Assembly (NCBI GenBank): GCA_937880545.1
Contig: CALFKA010000266.1
Coordinates: forward strand, 1-21,103
Length of the DNA: 21,103 bases
Source of the DNA: an uncultured Clostridia bacterium
GTDB lineage: Bacteria > Bacillota > Clostridia > Peptostreptococcales > Acidaminobacteraceae
Reading direction: 5' to 3'
The notes under the pieces were generated by a model. The model was not told the DNA's origin. It saw only the letters and a list, made by a program, of their open reading frames with translations, and ran no database searches. Position numbers and translations under genes: made by a program. Below are positions 7,481-14,535 of the stretch, one piece after another (position 1 is the stretch's first letter; the number at the start of each line of letters is the position of its first letter).

Positions 7481-8161
7481 ATGTTCTATAAATTACTATT
7501 AATAGATTTGGATGATACACTCCTTGACTTTCATGCAGATGCGAGAAAGGCTCTCCGCAAGACTTGTGAAGCCCTCTCTCTTCCCCTGTTTGAGGGCCTT
7601 TATGAGCAGTATGAGTATTATAATGAAAAACTCTGGTCTCAACTGGAACGTGGAGAAATCGGCATCGAAGACATTAAGACAGATCGCTTCAAGGATTTCG
7701 TCACAGAGATGCGGATTGGGGTTGACCCCGTTGCGCTCAACAAGATGTATGAAAAGCATCTGTCTCAGGAGGCCACTCTCTTTGAAGGTGTCCACGAGAC
7801 ACTTGATTACTTGAGAAATAAATATACGTTGCTTGTCGCCAGTAACGGCATCGCCCGTGTACAAGAAGGCAGAATGGCTGCCGCCTCTCTGAATGAATAC
7901 TTCCGTCACAGTATTCTCTCCGAGGAAATCGGGGTGTCGAAGCCCGATCCCGGCTTCTTTCATCTGGGGCTTGAGAAATTCTCTCATATCCCCAAAGAGA
8001 AGATGCTCATGATCGGCGATTCTCTCAGCTCTGATATAAAGGGCGCTTTGTCTTTTGGCATTGACACCTGCTGGGTCAACCGGCAAAAAAAAGAAAGGCC
8101 TCAAGACCTTTCTATTACCCGCGAAGTATCGTCTTTCCCGGAAGTCCGCTGCTTTCTCTAA
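7481..8161 (+). CDS. HAD-superfamily phosphatase, YjjG/YfnB-like
   Basis: A 226-residue HAD hydrolase. Motif I is DLDDT with Asp9 as nucleophile and Asp11 as acid/base, motif II is SNG at 121-123, motif III is Lys154 in GVSKPDPGFF, and motif IV is GDSLSSD with Asp180 and Asp185 for magnesium. The helical cap between about 15 and 95 and the sequence DLDDTLLDF with SNGI fit the YjjG group, which removes phosphate from (often non-standard) pyrimidine nucleoside monophosphates; this specific role is an inference from similarity. The ATG at 7481 has only a weak site (GGAAAGAG) before it, while the leader contains alternative hairpins. Its stop overlaps the convergent membrane-protein gene by four bases. 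Confidence 0.87.
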   Translation: MFYKLLLIDLDDTLLDFHADARKALRKTCEALSLPLFEGLYEQYEYYNEKLWSQLERGEIGIEDIKTDRFKDFVTEMRIGVDPVALNKMYEKHLSQEATLFEGVHETLDYLRNKYTLLVASNGIARVQEGRMAAASLNEYFRHSILSEEIGVSKPDPGFFHLGLEKFSHIPKEKMLMIGDSLSSDIKGALSFGIDTCWVNRQKKERPQDLSITREVSSFPEVRCFL

Positions 8162-8760
8162 TCCTCGTAGTAGCTCTCATACTGCGGGGGCGCCGGAGGA
8201 GGTGTAAATAACCCGTTCACCTCGTCCCTTGTAAAACGATGGAGACGCACGAGAAACATGACGGCAAAGACAAGGCTCAAAATGCCTGCGACCAGAACGA
8301 TCATGAAAGCTGAAGGATTGGGATTCATCAGGATGTACATGACGACACCCGTTGAGATGGCCATCGCCGTAAAGTAGTTCGTCCAGTTGCGCTTCATAGT
8401 ATCAAGGGCTGTTGTCCCCTCTTCATTCAGAGGAAGAGCACCGAAGGCTTCCATAAGCTTGGAGCCACATACATAAATGATGACAAGACCTGCTGCACTA
8501 CTGAGAATCGACACCACAAGGATAGCAGCAGGACCTGCGCCTCTGGAGAAGGCGAGGACATCAAAGCCAAGGACAGCCAGAGTAAAGAGAGCTCCCACCA
8601 CAGCGATATTCTTTAACTGTCGAAACTGAGGAGCACGATCGATGAGCTCCGAGGCACCAAGATAGATAAGACCGTATCCGATGGGATCGGGAAATATATC
8701 AAACCCTCCTATGAGGAGCCGAACCATCACAAAAAGAAAGCCGAAAAATATTTTACGCAT
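8158..8760 (-). CDS. Uncharacterised integral membrane protein
   Basis: A 200-residue protein with about six hydrophobic segments and a short hydrophilic, proline-rich tail (TPPPAPPQYESYYED). The first segment ends in LIGGFDIFPDPIGYGLIYLG; a G-FDI-PD--GY--I-LG signature of this kind is common at the start of small unnamed Bacillota membrane proteins, but no function is known to me. The start is set at the ATG at 8760 because AGGAGG lies four bases upstream and the membrane segment begins there; the 44 residues further upstream in the same frame overlap the divergent PEP carboxykinase gene and have no ribosome site. The gene is convergent with the HAD gene (4-base stop overlap), with no terminator between them. 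Confidence 0.82.
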   Translation of the reverse strand: MRKIFFGFLFVMVRLLIGGFDIFPDPIGYGLIYLGASELIDRAPQFRQLKNIAVVGALFTLAVLGFDVLAFSRGAGPAAILVVSILSSAAGLVIIYVCGSKLMEAFGALPLNEEGTTALDTMKRNWTNYFTAMAISTGVVMYILMNPNPSAFMIVLVAGILSLVFAVMFLVRLHRFTRDEVNGLFTPPPAPPQYESYYED

Positions 8761-8824
8761 ATGTCCTCCTATGAAAACAGTATACATCAAACGAGGACAG
8801 CTCAAAAGAAAAAAGGAGAGACTC

Positions 8825-10624
8825 ATGAGCAAAAACGAGGCATTGAACAAATGGGTGCAAGAAGTCGCTGAGCTGACGACACCCGACCGCATCTATTGGT
8901 GTGATGGATCGATGGAAGAGCGCGAGAGACTGATCGATGAAACGGTCCTCAGCGGTTCAGGTGTCCGGCTAAACCCGCAACTCCGACCCGGAAGCGTGCT
9001 GTTCCGCTCGGATCCAAGTGATGTCGCGCGCGTGGAAGACCGCACCTTCATCTGCTCACTGACGCAGGAGGAAGCCGGTCCCACCAACAACTGGATGCAC
9101 CCGGATGAGATGAGAGGAATCCTCAACGATCTCTTCAAGGGCTCCATGAAAGGCCGAACGCTCTATGTGATTCCTTTCTGCATGGGTCCCATTGACTCCC
9201 CTATGTCTCTCTTTGCCGTTCAGCTGACGGACAGTCCTTATGTCGTCATCAATATGGGGATCATGACCCGCATGGGTACTCAAGCACTTGAAAAAATCGA
9301 AGCCGGTGCAGACTTCGTCAAATGCCTCCACGGTCTTGGGTATCCTCTGCAAGAAGGACAGGAAGACATTCCTTGGCCTTGTGCCCCGATGGACAAAAAA
9401 TACATTTCCCATTTCCCGGAGACGAGAGAGATCATCAGCTTTGGTTCGGGCTATGGCGGCAACGCCCTTCTTGGCAAGAAGTGCCTAGCCCTTCGCATTG
9501 GCTCTGCCATCGCTAGAGAAGAAGGCTGGCTGGCAGAACATATGCTGATTCTTAAACTGACCAATCCCGAAGACGAAGTCTTCTACATCTGTGGAGCCTT
9601 CCCCTCTGCCACAGGCAAGACCAACCTTGCCATGATTCAACCCACACTGCCCGGCTGGAAAGCCGAAACAGTGGGCGATGATATTTCCTGGATGCACTTC
9701 GGAGAAGACGGACGACTCTACGCCATCAATCCTGAAGCAGGATTCTTTGGCGTCGCCTCCGGAACTTCAAGCAGCTCCAACCCCAACGCTATGGCCAGTG
9801 TCTCCCACGACACCATCTTTACCAATGTGGCGCTCACAGACAACGGAGACGTTTGGTGGGATGATATTGACGGTCCTGTGCCCGATCATATGATCGACTG
9901 GCAGGGAAGAGACTGGAACAAGGGAGATTCCGGAAAACCGGCACATCCCAACGGCCGCTTTACCGTAGCCGCCAGCCAGTGCCCAAGCATTGCCGATAAC
10001 TGGGAAGACCCCAAAGGCGTTCCGATCGATGCCATCCTGGTGGGCGGAAGGCGTCCCTCCACCGTGCCTCTTATCAATGAGAGCTTCAACTGGGAACACG
10101 GTATCTTCCTGGGCTCCGTCCTCGGAAGCGAAGTAACCGCCGCCGTCATCAGCGATAAAATTGGACAAGTCCGTCGCGACCCGTTCGCGATGCTTCCCTT
10201 CTCCGGCTATAACATCGGCGACTATCTCGCTCACTGGCTGGAGATCGGCAAGAAATCGACGGAGAATAAACTCCCGCGCATCTACAGCGTCAACTGGTTC
10301 CGAAGAGATGAAGAGGGTGACTTCCTGTGGCCCGGCTTTGGCGACAACAGCCGCGTACTCGAATGGATCACCCGCCGCCTCAAAGGCGAAGTAGAAGCTG
10401 TCGAGACACCCATCGGACTCCTTCCAAAGGTAGAAGACCTGTGTCTTGAGGGGCTGGAACTAAAAGAAGGCGCCATGGATGAGCTCCTAGAAGTCGATCC
10501 GCAAGCTTGGGAGAGAGAATTCGCCTCCATCGAAGAGCACTTTAAGGGATATGAAAGACTGCCCGAAGAGCTCAAAAAGCAACTGGAAGGCCTGAAAGAG
10601 CGTCTGAATAGCGCAAAAGCCTAG
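8825..10624 (+). CDS. pckG: Phosphoenolpyruvate carboxykinase (GTP)
   Basis: A 599-residue GTP-dependent PEPCK, normal length for the family, which interconverts oxaloacetate + GTP and PEP + CO2 + GDP in the cytoplasm. Landmarks are RTFICSLT (73-80), YGGNALLGKKC (210-220, with the paired lysines), the metal-ligand histidine in AEHMLILK (His239), the P-loop FPSATGKTN (259-267), GDDISWM (284-290) and GGRRPSTVPL (407-416). The P-loop carries Thr263 where the family pattern FPSACGKTN has the hyper-reactive cysteine. In an amino-acid fermenter it may run toward oxaloacetate or toward PEP; sequence cannot decide. The start at 8825 is chosen for its AAAGGAGA site and because the preceding in-frame codons overlap the divergent gene. 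A terminator follows at 10674. Confidence 0.96.
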   Translation: MSKNEALNKWVQEVAELTTPDRIYWCDGSMEERERLIDETVLSGSGVRLNPQLRPGSVLFRSDPSDVARVEDRTFICSLTQEEAGPTNNWMHPDEMRGILNDLFKGSMKGRTLYVIPFCMGPIDSPMSLFAVQLTDSPYVVINMGIMTRMGTQALEKIEAGADFVKCLHGLGYPLQEGQEDIPWPCAPMDKKYISHFPETREIISFGSGYGGNALLGKKCLALRIGSAIAREEGWLAEHMLILKLTNPEDEVFYICGAFPSATGKTNLAMIQPTLPGWKAETVGDDISWMHFGEDGRLYAINPEAGFFGVASGTSSSSNPNAMASVSHDTIFTNVALTDNGDVWWDDIDGPVPDHMIDWQGRDWNKGDSGKPAHPNGRFTVAASQCPSIADNWEDPKGVPIDAILVGGRRPSTVPLINESFNWEHGIFLGSVLGSEVTAAVISDKIGQVRRDPFAMLPFSGYNIGDYLAHWLEIGKKSTENKLPRIYSVNWFRRDEEGDFLWPGFGDNSRVLEWITRRLKGEVEAVETPIGLLPKVEDLCLEGLELKEGAMDELLEVDPQAWEREFASIEEHFKGYERLPEELKKQLEGLKERLNSAKA

Positions 10625-10673
10625 TCACTCAACGACTATTAGCGAATCTAGAATAAGAACTATAAGGTAAAAG

Positions 10674-10714
10674 AAACCTCCATGTCGCTCTGAATGAATG
10701 AAATGGAGGTTTTT
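10674..10714. terminator. Bidirectional terminator between pckG and the DUF1275 gene
   Basis: AAACCTCCAT (10674-10683) and ATGGAGGTTT (10703-10712) form a perfect 10-bp stem with a 19-base loop, followed by T on the plus strand; on the minus strand TTTCTTTT follows. It lies between convergent stops at 10624 and 10747. Confidence 0.8.
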
Positions 10715-10746
10715 CCTTTGTATAGATGATGACAAAACGAAAGGAT

Positions 10747-11415
10747 CTATGCCGTTTGATAGTTACGAGAAAACATCAGGATCATCGCCATCACCACTGC
10801 GCATGCCCATATCGCAGGCTTTCCGGCCATGACGCTGATGTAGCCTCCGACAACGACTCCGAAAAAGAAGGACAAAAAGGTGAAGGAATAGGAAAAGAAA
10901 TCCTCGACACTCTTCTTGGTTCGTTTGTTGATCATTTCAAATAAGAGTTGCGCGAAGGTCCTCAAGTTTCCCGTCATGATGGTCGAGTTATGCGCTCGCT
11001 CTCTTGCTCTTCGAAAACTGCTGAGTTGAAACATGGAAACCATAGGCACCACGAAGTTCACGAGACTATTTGTCGCATCCGACAGGAGAAGGCCTACCGC
11101 AAGAAAGGTCAGTAACTGAAGAAAGATGACTCTTCTTTGATAGGACAAGTCTTCTTGAGTCGTTAGTTTCAGGGTGTTTGCCAAAATCCCCCCCACCACT
11201 GCACCTATTATCGGCATCATGGCTGCCCAAAACTGAGCAGAGTCCTTCTGAACAACAGAGAGTCCAACACGCACGATATTGCCCGTATGGAAGGTCCCAA
11301 ATGCCCCTCCCCTAGTAAAAAAGCAGTAGGCATTCAGGTAGCCTCCGACAAATGTCAGGCCTCTGACGATCGCCAGGCTATCCTCCATGTTTTTGATTGG
11401 TTCCTGTTGCGTCAT
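10747..11415 (-). CDS. DUF1275 (YoaK family) membrane protein
   Basis: A 222-residue protein with about six membrane segments. The N-terminal GGYLNAYCFF (24-33) followed by HTGNIVRVGL (43-52), and the repeat-like STIMTGNLR in the second half, are the signature of DUF1275/YoaK. Function in this family is unknown; transport has been suggested because of the TGN motifs in both halves, but that is speculative. The ATG at 11415 is chosen because GAGGAG lies seven bases upstream; an ATG and a TTG five and six codons earlier contain or precede that site and would leave no ribosome binding sequence. It ends convergent with pckG across a shared terminator and is otherwise on its own. Confidence 0.85.
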   Translation of the reverse strand: MTQQEPIKNMEDSLAIVRGLTFVGGYLNAYCFFTRGGAFGTFHTGNIVRVGLSVVQKDSAQFWAAMMPIIGAVVGGILANTLKLTTQEDLSYQRRVIFLQLLTFLAVGLLLSDATNSLVNFVVPMVSMFQLSSFRRARERAHNSTIMTGNLRTFAQLLFEMINKRTKKSVEDFFSYSFTFLSFFFGVVVGGYISVMAGKPAIWACAVVMAMILMFSRNYQTA

Positions 11416-11596
11416 GGTGGTTCTCCTCATCAAGCAGTAAACAAATCTAGTTCCATTTCACGGCAGCAAGGTTCATCCTTTATGTGCATCAGATGACACT
11501 TTCTTTAAGAGTATATCCCAATTTAACTATACTTGGTAGAGTGCGAGTTTTGGATTTTTGCATTTTTCGAGATACTTTGACCTTCTCTGAGAAACA

Positions 11597-11627
11597 CCCC
11601 CTGACCAGACTTGAGTTGGCCAGGGGG
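11597..11627. repeat. Strong intergenic hairpin without U tract
   Basis: CCCCCTGACCA (11597-11607) and TGGCCAGGGGG (11617-11627) form an 11-bp stem with one A-C mismatch and a 9-base loop, in the gap between the M20 and DUF1275 genes (both minus). Neither strand has a T run after it. It may mark the end of the M20 transcript or bind a protein. Confidence 0.6.
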
Positions 11628-11699
11628 CAAGAAAACGGACGCCCTTTAGAGACACTGCTGTTTTTTCATGTTAACAATCATCTCTACAGGTTTTTCTCT

Positions 11700-12830
11700 C
11701 TATCTCAGCATATCTCTGACTGTGCGAATGTAGATTTCTTTACAGGCCACGACTTGATCAAAATATCCATACTCATTGGCGCCATGCATATTGCCACCGG
11801 AGGGTCCAAAAGTTACCGTAGGAATATCAAGGGTAACTGCAAGGATATTGGAGTCGCAGACGGAGAGGTCGTATGATGCCGGCAGATCTTTCTCTACCAC
11901 ATCCTTATAGTTTTTCTGTAATACGGTCACAATGTCAAGATCGGCGGGAATGGAGAAGGACTCCATGTAAGGGAGTTCTCTGGGGCGCAGTTTGATCTGC
12001 ACCTTGTCTTCTATCCCTAATGATACTACAAGATCTTTCAGTTGTTTTTCGCAGGTTTCATAAGTTTCACCGGGCACTACGAAGCGTTCTACCAGCATGT
12101 CGCATCTCTCCGGCACAACGAGCGCGTTAGGATTTCCGCCCTGGATGTGTCTGACACACCAGGTCCCATGTTTAAGGTTCGGATGGGTCAGTGTCGGAAG
12201 CTTCTCAATCTCTGCTGCCAGCATGCCGGCACGGATGATGGCATTGTCACCTTGGTCAGGATAGTACTGCGAGTGAATGGCTTTTCCAAAGACTGAGACA
12301 TCGATGGAGTATCTCCCCCTAAAGCCAATGGCTACATTGTCAAAGCGGCACTCCGCCATAATCGCAAAATCCGCCTCGAGACCTTCTGCCGCAAGCTGAT
12401 AGGTACCTCGAGAAAGGACTTCTTCATCAGCGACAAAGGCTGCAATGATCTCACCATCGAATTCGTCTTTATGATTGACAAAATACTCCATCGTCTCCAG
12501 AATTGCCGTGATGCCACCTTTCATATCCATGGCACCTCGGGCATACGTCCTGTCTCCCACAATCGTGGGCTCCAGAGGATCTGTATCCCAGCCTTCTCCG
12601 AAAGCTACAGTATCCGTGTGTCCAATCAGAAGCATTTTTTTGCCGCTTCTTCCGCTGTCAAGCCTTGTACTGACAGTGATGCTATTTTCCATATCTTTAT
12701 ATTGTGAATAGTGCGGTTCCAGTCCCATCTCTTCGAGCTTTTGCCCGATGAAATAGGCAATTTCCTTTTCATTGCCACTGACACTATTAATCCTGATCAG
12801 GTCATGATACAGTTTTTCCATTTTTTCCAT
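11700..12830 (-). CDS. M20-family metallopeptidase (ArgE/DapE/CPG2 type)
   Basis: A 376-residue zinc amidohydrolase/exopeptidase. Metal and catalytic residues are visible: LLIGHTDTV (His71, Asp73), ARGAMDMKGG (Asp102 bridging), ADEEVLSRG (Glu136 base, Glu137 ligand), the MAEC acid at Glu160 and the C-terminal GGNMHGANEY (His349). The dimerisation insert FGKAIHSQYYPDQGDNAI lies between the halves. Members remove the last residue from dipeptides, N-acyl amino acids or succinyl-diaminopimelate; the specific substrate is not clear. It is the second gene after the NhaC gene (40 bp gap), behind a sigma-54 promoter. The start at 12830 is a choice: AGGAAG is only two bases before it, and an ATG three codons later is possible; a longer frame reaches back into the NhaC gene and is unlikely. 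Confidence 0.88.
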   Translation of the reverse strand: MEKMEKLYHDLIRINSVSGNEKEIAYFIGQKLEEMGLEPHYSQYKDMENSITVSTRLDSGRSGKKMLLIGHTDTVAFGEGWDTDPLEPTIVGDRTYARGAMDMKGGITAILETMEYFVNHKDEFDGEIIAAFVADEEVLSRGTYQLAAEGLEADFAIMAECRFDNVAIGFRGRYSIDVSVFGKAIHSQYYPDQGDNAIIRAGMLAAEIEKLPTLTHPNLKHGTWCVRHIQGGNPNALVVPERCDMLVERFVVPGETYETCEKQLKDLVVSLGIEDKVQIKLRPRELPYMESFSIPADLDIVTVLQKNYKDVVEKDLPASYDLSVCDSNILAVTLDIPTVTFGPSGGNMHGANEYGYFDQVVACKEIYIRTVRDMLR

Positions 12831-12870
12831 AACTTCCTGATTCCCTTTCTTTCGTCTGTGTAGAGTTCCC

Positions 12871-14283
12871 TTATGATGTGGGTTGTTCATCCAGTAAATG
12901 ATCATCTTTAGCCAGACCGATTCCTGTGACAGAAATCAAGATAGAGAAGATGATCGACAGCCACAGCATGGGTGCAAAGGGAAGAAATGCCATATTAGAG
13001 ACCCCTAGAGTTGTCGCTGTATAAGCTCCCGTCGTTGCCCAAGGAACCATCGGTGCTAACCCCGTGCCAGTATCTAGAAGAGATCTCATCAGGTTCTTCT
13101 TGTGAAGGCCATATTGCGGGTAAAGATCTTTCGTCATAGACCCGATCACAGGATAGCTGACATAGTATGCCCCGGTGATAGTGAAGAAGACGGCGTGGAA
13201 GAGCATGGTGACAAGCGCCATGGATCTGGAGGTCTTCGCCAATTTCTTGGTGTATTCGAGAAAAACCTCTACAACGCCGGCTGTTCGAAGCGGTCCACCA
13301 AAGATGCCGGCCGCGATGAGAAGAGCCACCGTACTGAGCATGCTGGTAAAGCCCCCTCTGTTTAACATAGTGTCTACAAAAGATGATCCTGATTCGATAG
13401 AAAAACCAGCGTACATCACTTGGATGCTTTCAACGAAGGATGCGCCCTGAAGAATCATGGCTACTACGACAGCAGTTGCAGCGCCTGCAACAAAGGTGGG
13501 AAGTGTAGGCTTCTTCATCACGATGAGAACGATGACGACAACCACCGGAAGAAGCATCAAGATGTTCAGATTGTAGAGTCTGTCGATGGTACTCAAAATC
13601 TCATTATAGACTTCGCCGCCAACTGTTCCACCTCCAAAGCGCATGCCATAGACAAAGAAAAAGGCGAGAGAGATCAGATAAGCAGGTCCGGTCGAAAGCA
13701 ATGAATGTTTGATACCTTCAATCATGTTTACTTCGACGACAGAGGATGTAATAACTGGAGAGTCCGACAGAGGAGAGACTTTATCTCCAAAGAAGGCTCC
13801 TACGCACACAGCACCGGCAGTTACCTCTAGAGGAACGCCCAGTCCCTGAGCGACTCCCATGCAGGCAACACCAACAGTTGCCAATGTACCCCATGACGTC
13901 CCTGCCAGGGTCGACATAAAAGTACATAGAAGGCAGACAATCGGCAGAAACATACCCGGTGTCAAGAGTTTCATTCCATAATAGATCATGAGAGGTACGG
14001 TTCCGGAGAGCATCCATGTGCCCACCAGAACACCGACAGCAAAAAGAATAAGTATAGCTACGATCATGGACGATATCGTATCTTTGATCCCTGCTTGCAG
14101 ATCATCATATTTGATACCGAAGAGTACCGCCATGACACACATGACGACGCCGTCGAGGGCAAGAACAATGCGGTTGTTCAATTTAAAGACCAGTAGACCA
14201 ACGATAATAATTGCAATTCCCACCAAGAGCATGAAAACAGCTTGCCAGGGTTTCACAATTCGCCTAGTAGATTGTTCACTCAT
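12871..14283 (-). CDS. NhaC-family Na+/H+ antiporter or organic-acid antiporter
   Basis: A 470-residue carrier with about eleven to twelve membrane segments. The family hallmark GAFFGDKVSPLSDS (162-175) is present, together with GTSWGTLATVGVA (128-140) and a C-terminal APMVPWATTGAY. NhaC members exchange Na+ for H+, and relatives such as MleN exchange malate for lactate, so the transported solute is open; the usual Thr-Thr/Asn after PLSD is here Ser-Pro. Start ATG at 14283 has a textbook AAGGAGG seven bases before it. It heads an operon with the M20 peptidase, and a near-consensus sigma-54 promoter lies 65 bases upstream, divergent from the sigma-54 activator gene, which therefore is its likely regulator. 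Coupling of a peptidase with this carrier suggests exchange of a peptide or its degradation product (inference). Confidence 0.88.
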   Translation of the reverse strand: MSEQSTRRIVKPWQAVFMLLVGIAIIIVGLLVFKLNNRIVLALDGVVMCVMAVLFGIKYDDLQAGIKDTISSMIVAILILFAVGVLVGTWMLSGTVPLMIYYGMKLLTPGMFLPIVCLLCTFMSTLAGTSWGTLATVGVACMGVAQGLGVPLEVTAGAVCVGAFFGDKVSPLSDSPVITSSVVEVNMIEGIKHSLLSTGPAYLISLAFFFVYGMRFGGGTVGGEVYNEILSTIDRLYNLNILMLLPVVVVIVLIVMKKPTLPTFVAGAATAVVVAMILQGASFVESIQVMYAGFSIESGSSFVDTMLNRGGFTSMLSTVALLIAAGIFGGPLRTAGVVEVFLEYTKKLAKTSRSMALVTMLFHAVFFTITGAYYVSYPVIGSMTKDLYPQYGLHKKNLMRSLLDTGTGLAPMVPWATTGAYTATTLGVSNMAFLPFAPMLWLSIIFSILISVTGIGLAKDDHLLDEQPTS

Positions 14284-14347
14284 TTAAGTCCCTCCTTAAG
14301 TAAAATATTCGATAAAGATAATTCCCTTACCTTTTCATTCTTTAATA

Positions 14348-14364
14348 TGCAATACTCATGCCAG
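14348..14364 (-). promoter_or_regulatory. Sigma-54 (-24/-12) promoter of the nhaC-M20 operon
   Basis: On the minus strand the 17 bases read CTGGCATGAGTATTGCA, which matches the consensus YTGGCACGRNNNTTGCW at all fixed positions but one (T for C), with correct GG-GC spacing. The start of transcription would be near 14337, about 54 bases before the NhaC ATG. Confidence 0.85.
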
Positions 14365-14401
14365 TAGAAAAGCGAAGTATTTTGCTGTTTTTAGGATCTC
14401 T

Positions 14402-14430
14402 TTGTCAAAAATTTCAATTTGTGGGATAAT
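14402..14430 (+). promoter_or_regulatory. Sigma-A promoter of the sigma-54 activator gene
   Basis: TTGTCA (14402-14407), 17-bp spacer, GATAAT (14425-14430): 5/6 and 5/6 matches. The leader of about 100 bases carries the inverted repeats at 14468-14490, so the activator could regulate its own transcript. Confidence 0.7.
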
Positions 14431-14467
14431 ACCGGGAGAAGCTGAGAACTTCAACATCACCTCCCGC

Positions 14468-14490
14468 TAAAATATCATTTTGCTATTTTA
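14468..14490. promoter_or_regulatory. Candidate enhancer (upstream activating sequence) for the sigma-54 activator
   Basis: Perfect inverted repeat TAAAATA (14468-14474) / TATTTTA (14484-14490), 9-bp spacer, 104-126 bp upstream of the -24 box. This is the normal distance for an enhancer. It is nested in further weaker symmetry: CACCT/AGGTG and CCCGC/GCGGG flank it. No binding is shown. Confidence 0.5.
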
Positions 14491-14535
14491 TCAGGTGTTT
14501 GCGGGATGAGATAATCACTATTGGGGGCTACAGGG

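Noticed and set aside
11484..11876. 130-residue plus-strand frame
   Set aside because: Mostly antisense to the M20 gene and without a ribosome site or known motif.
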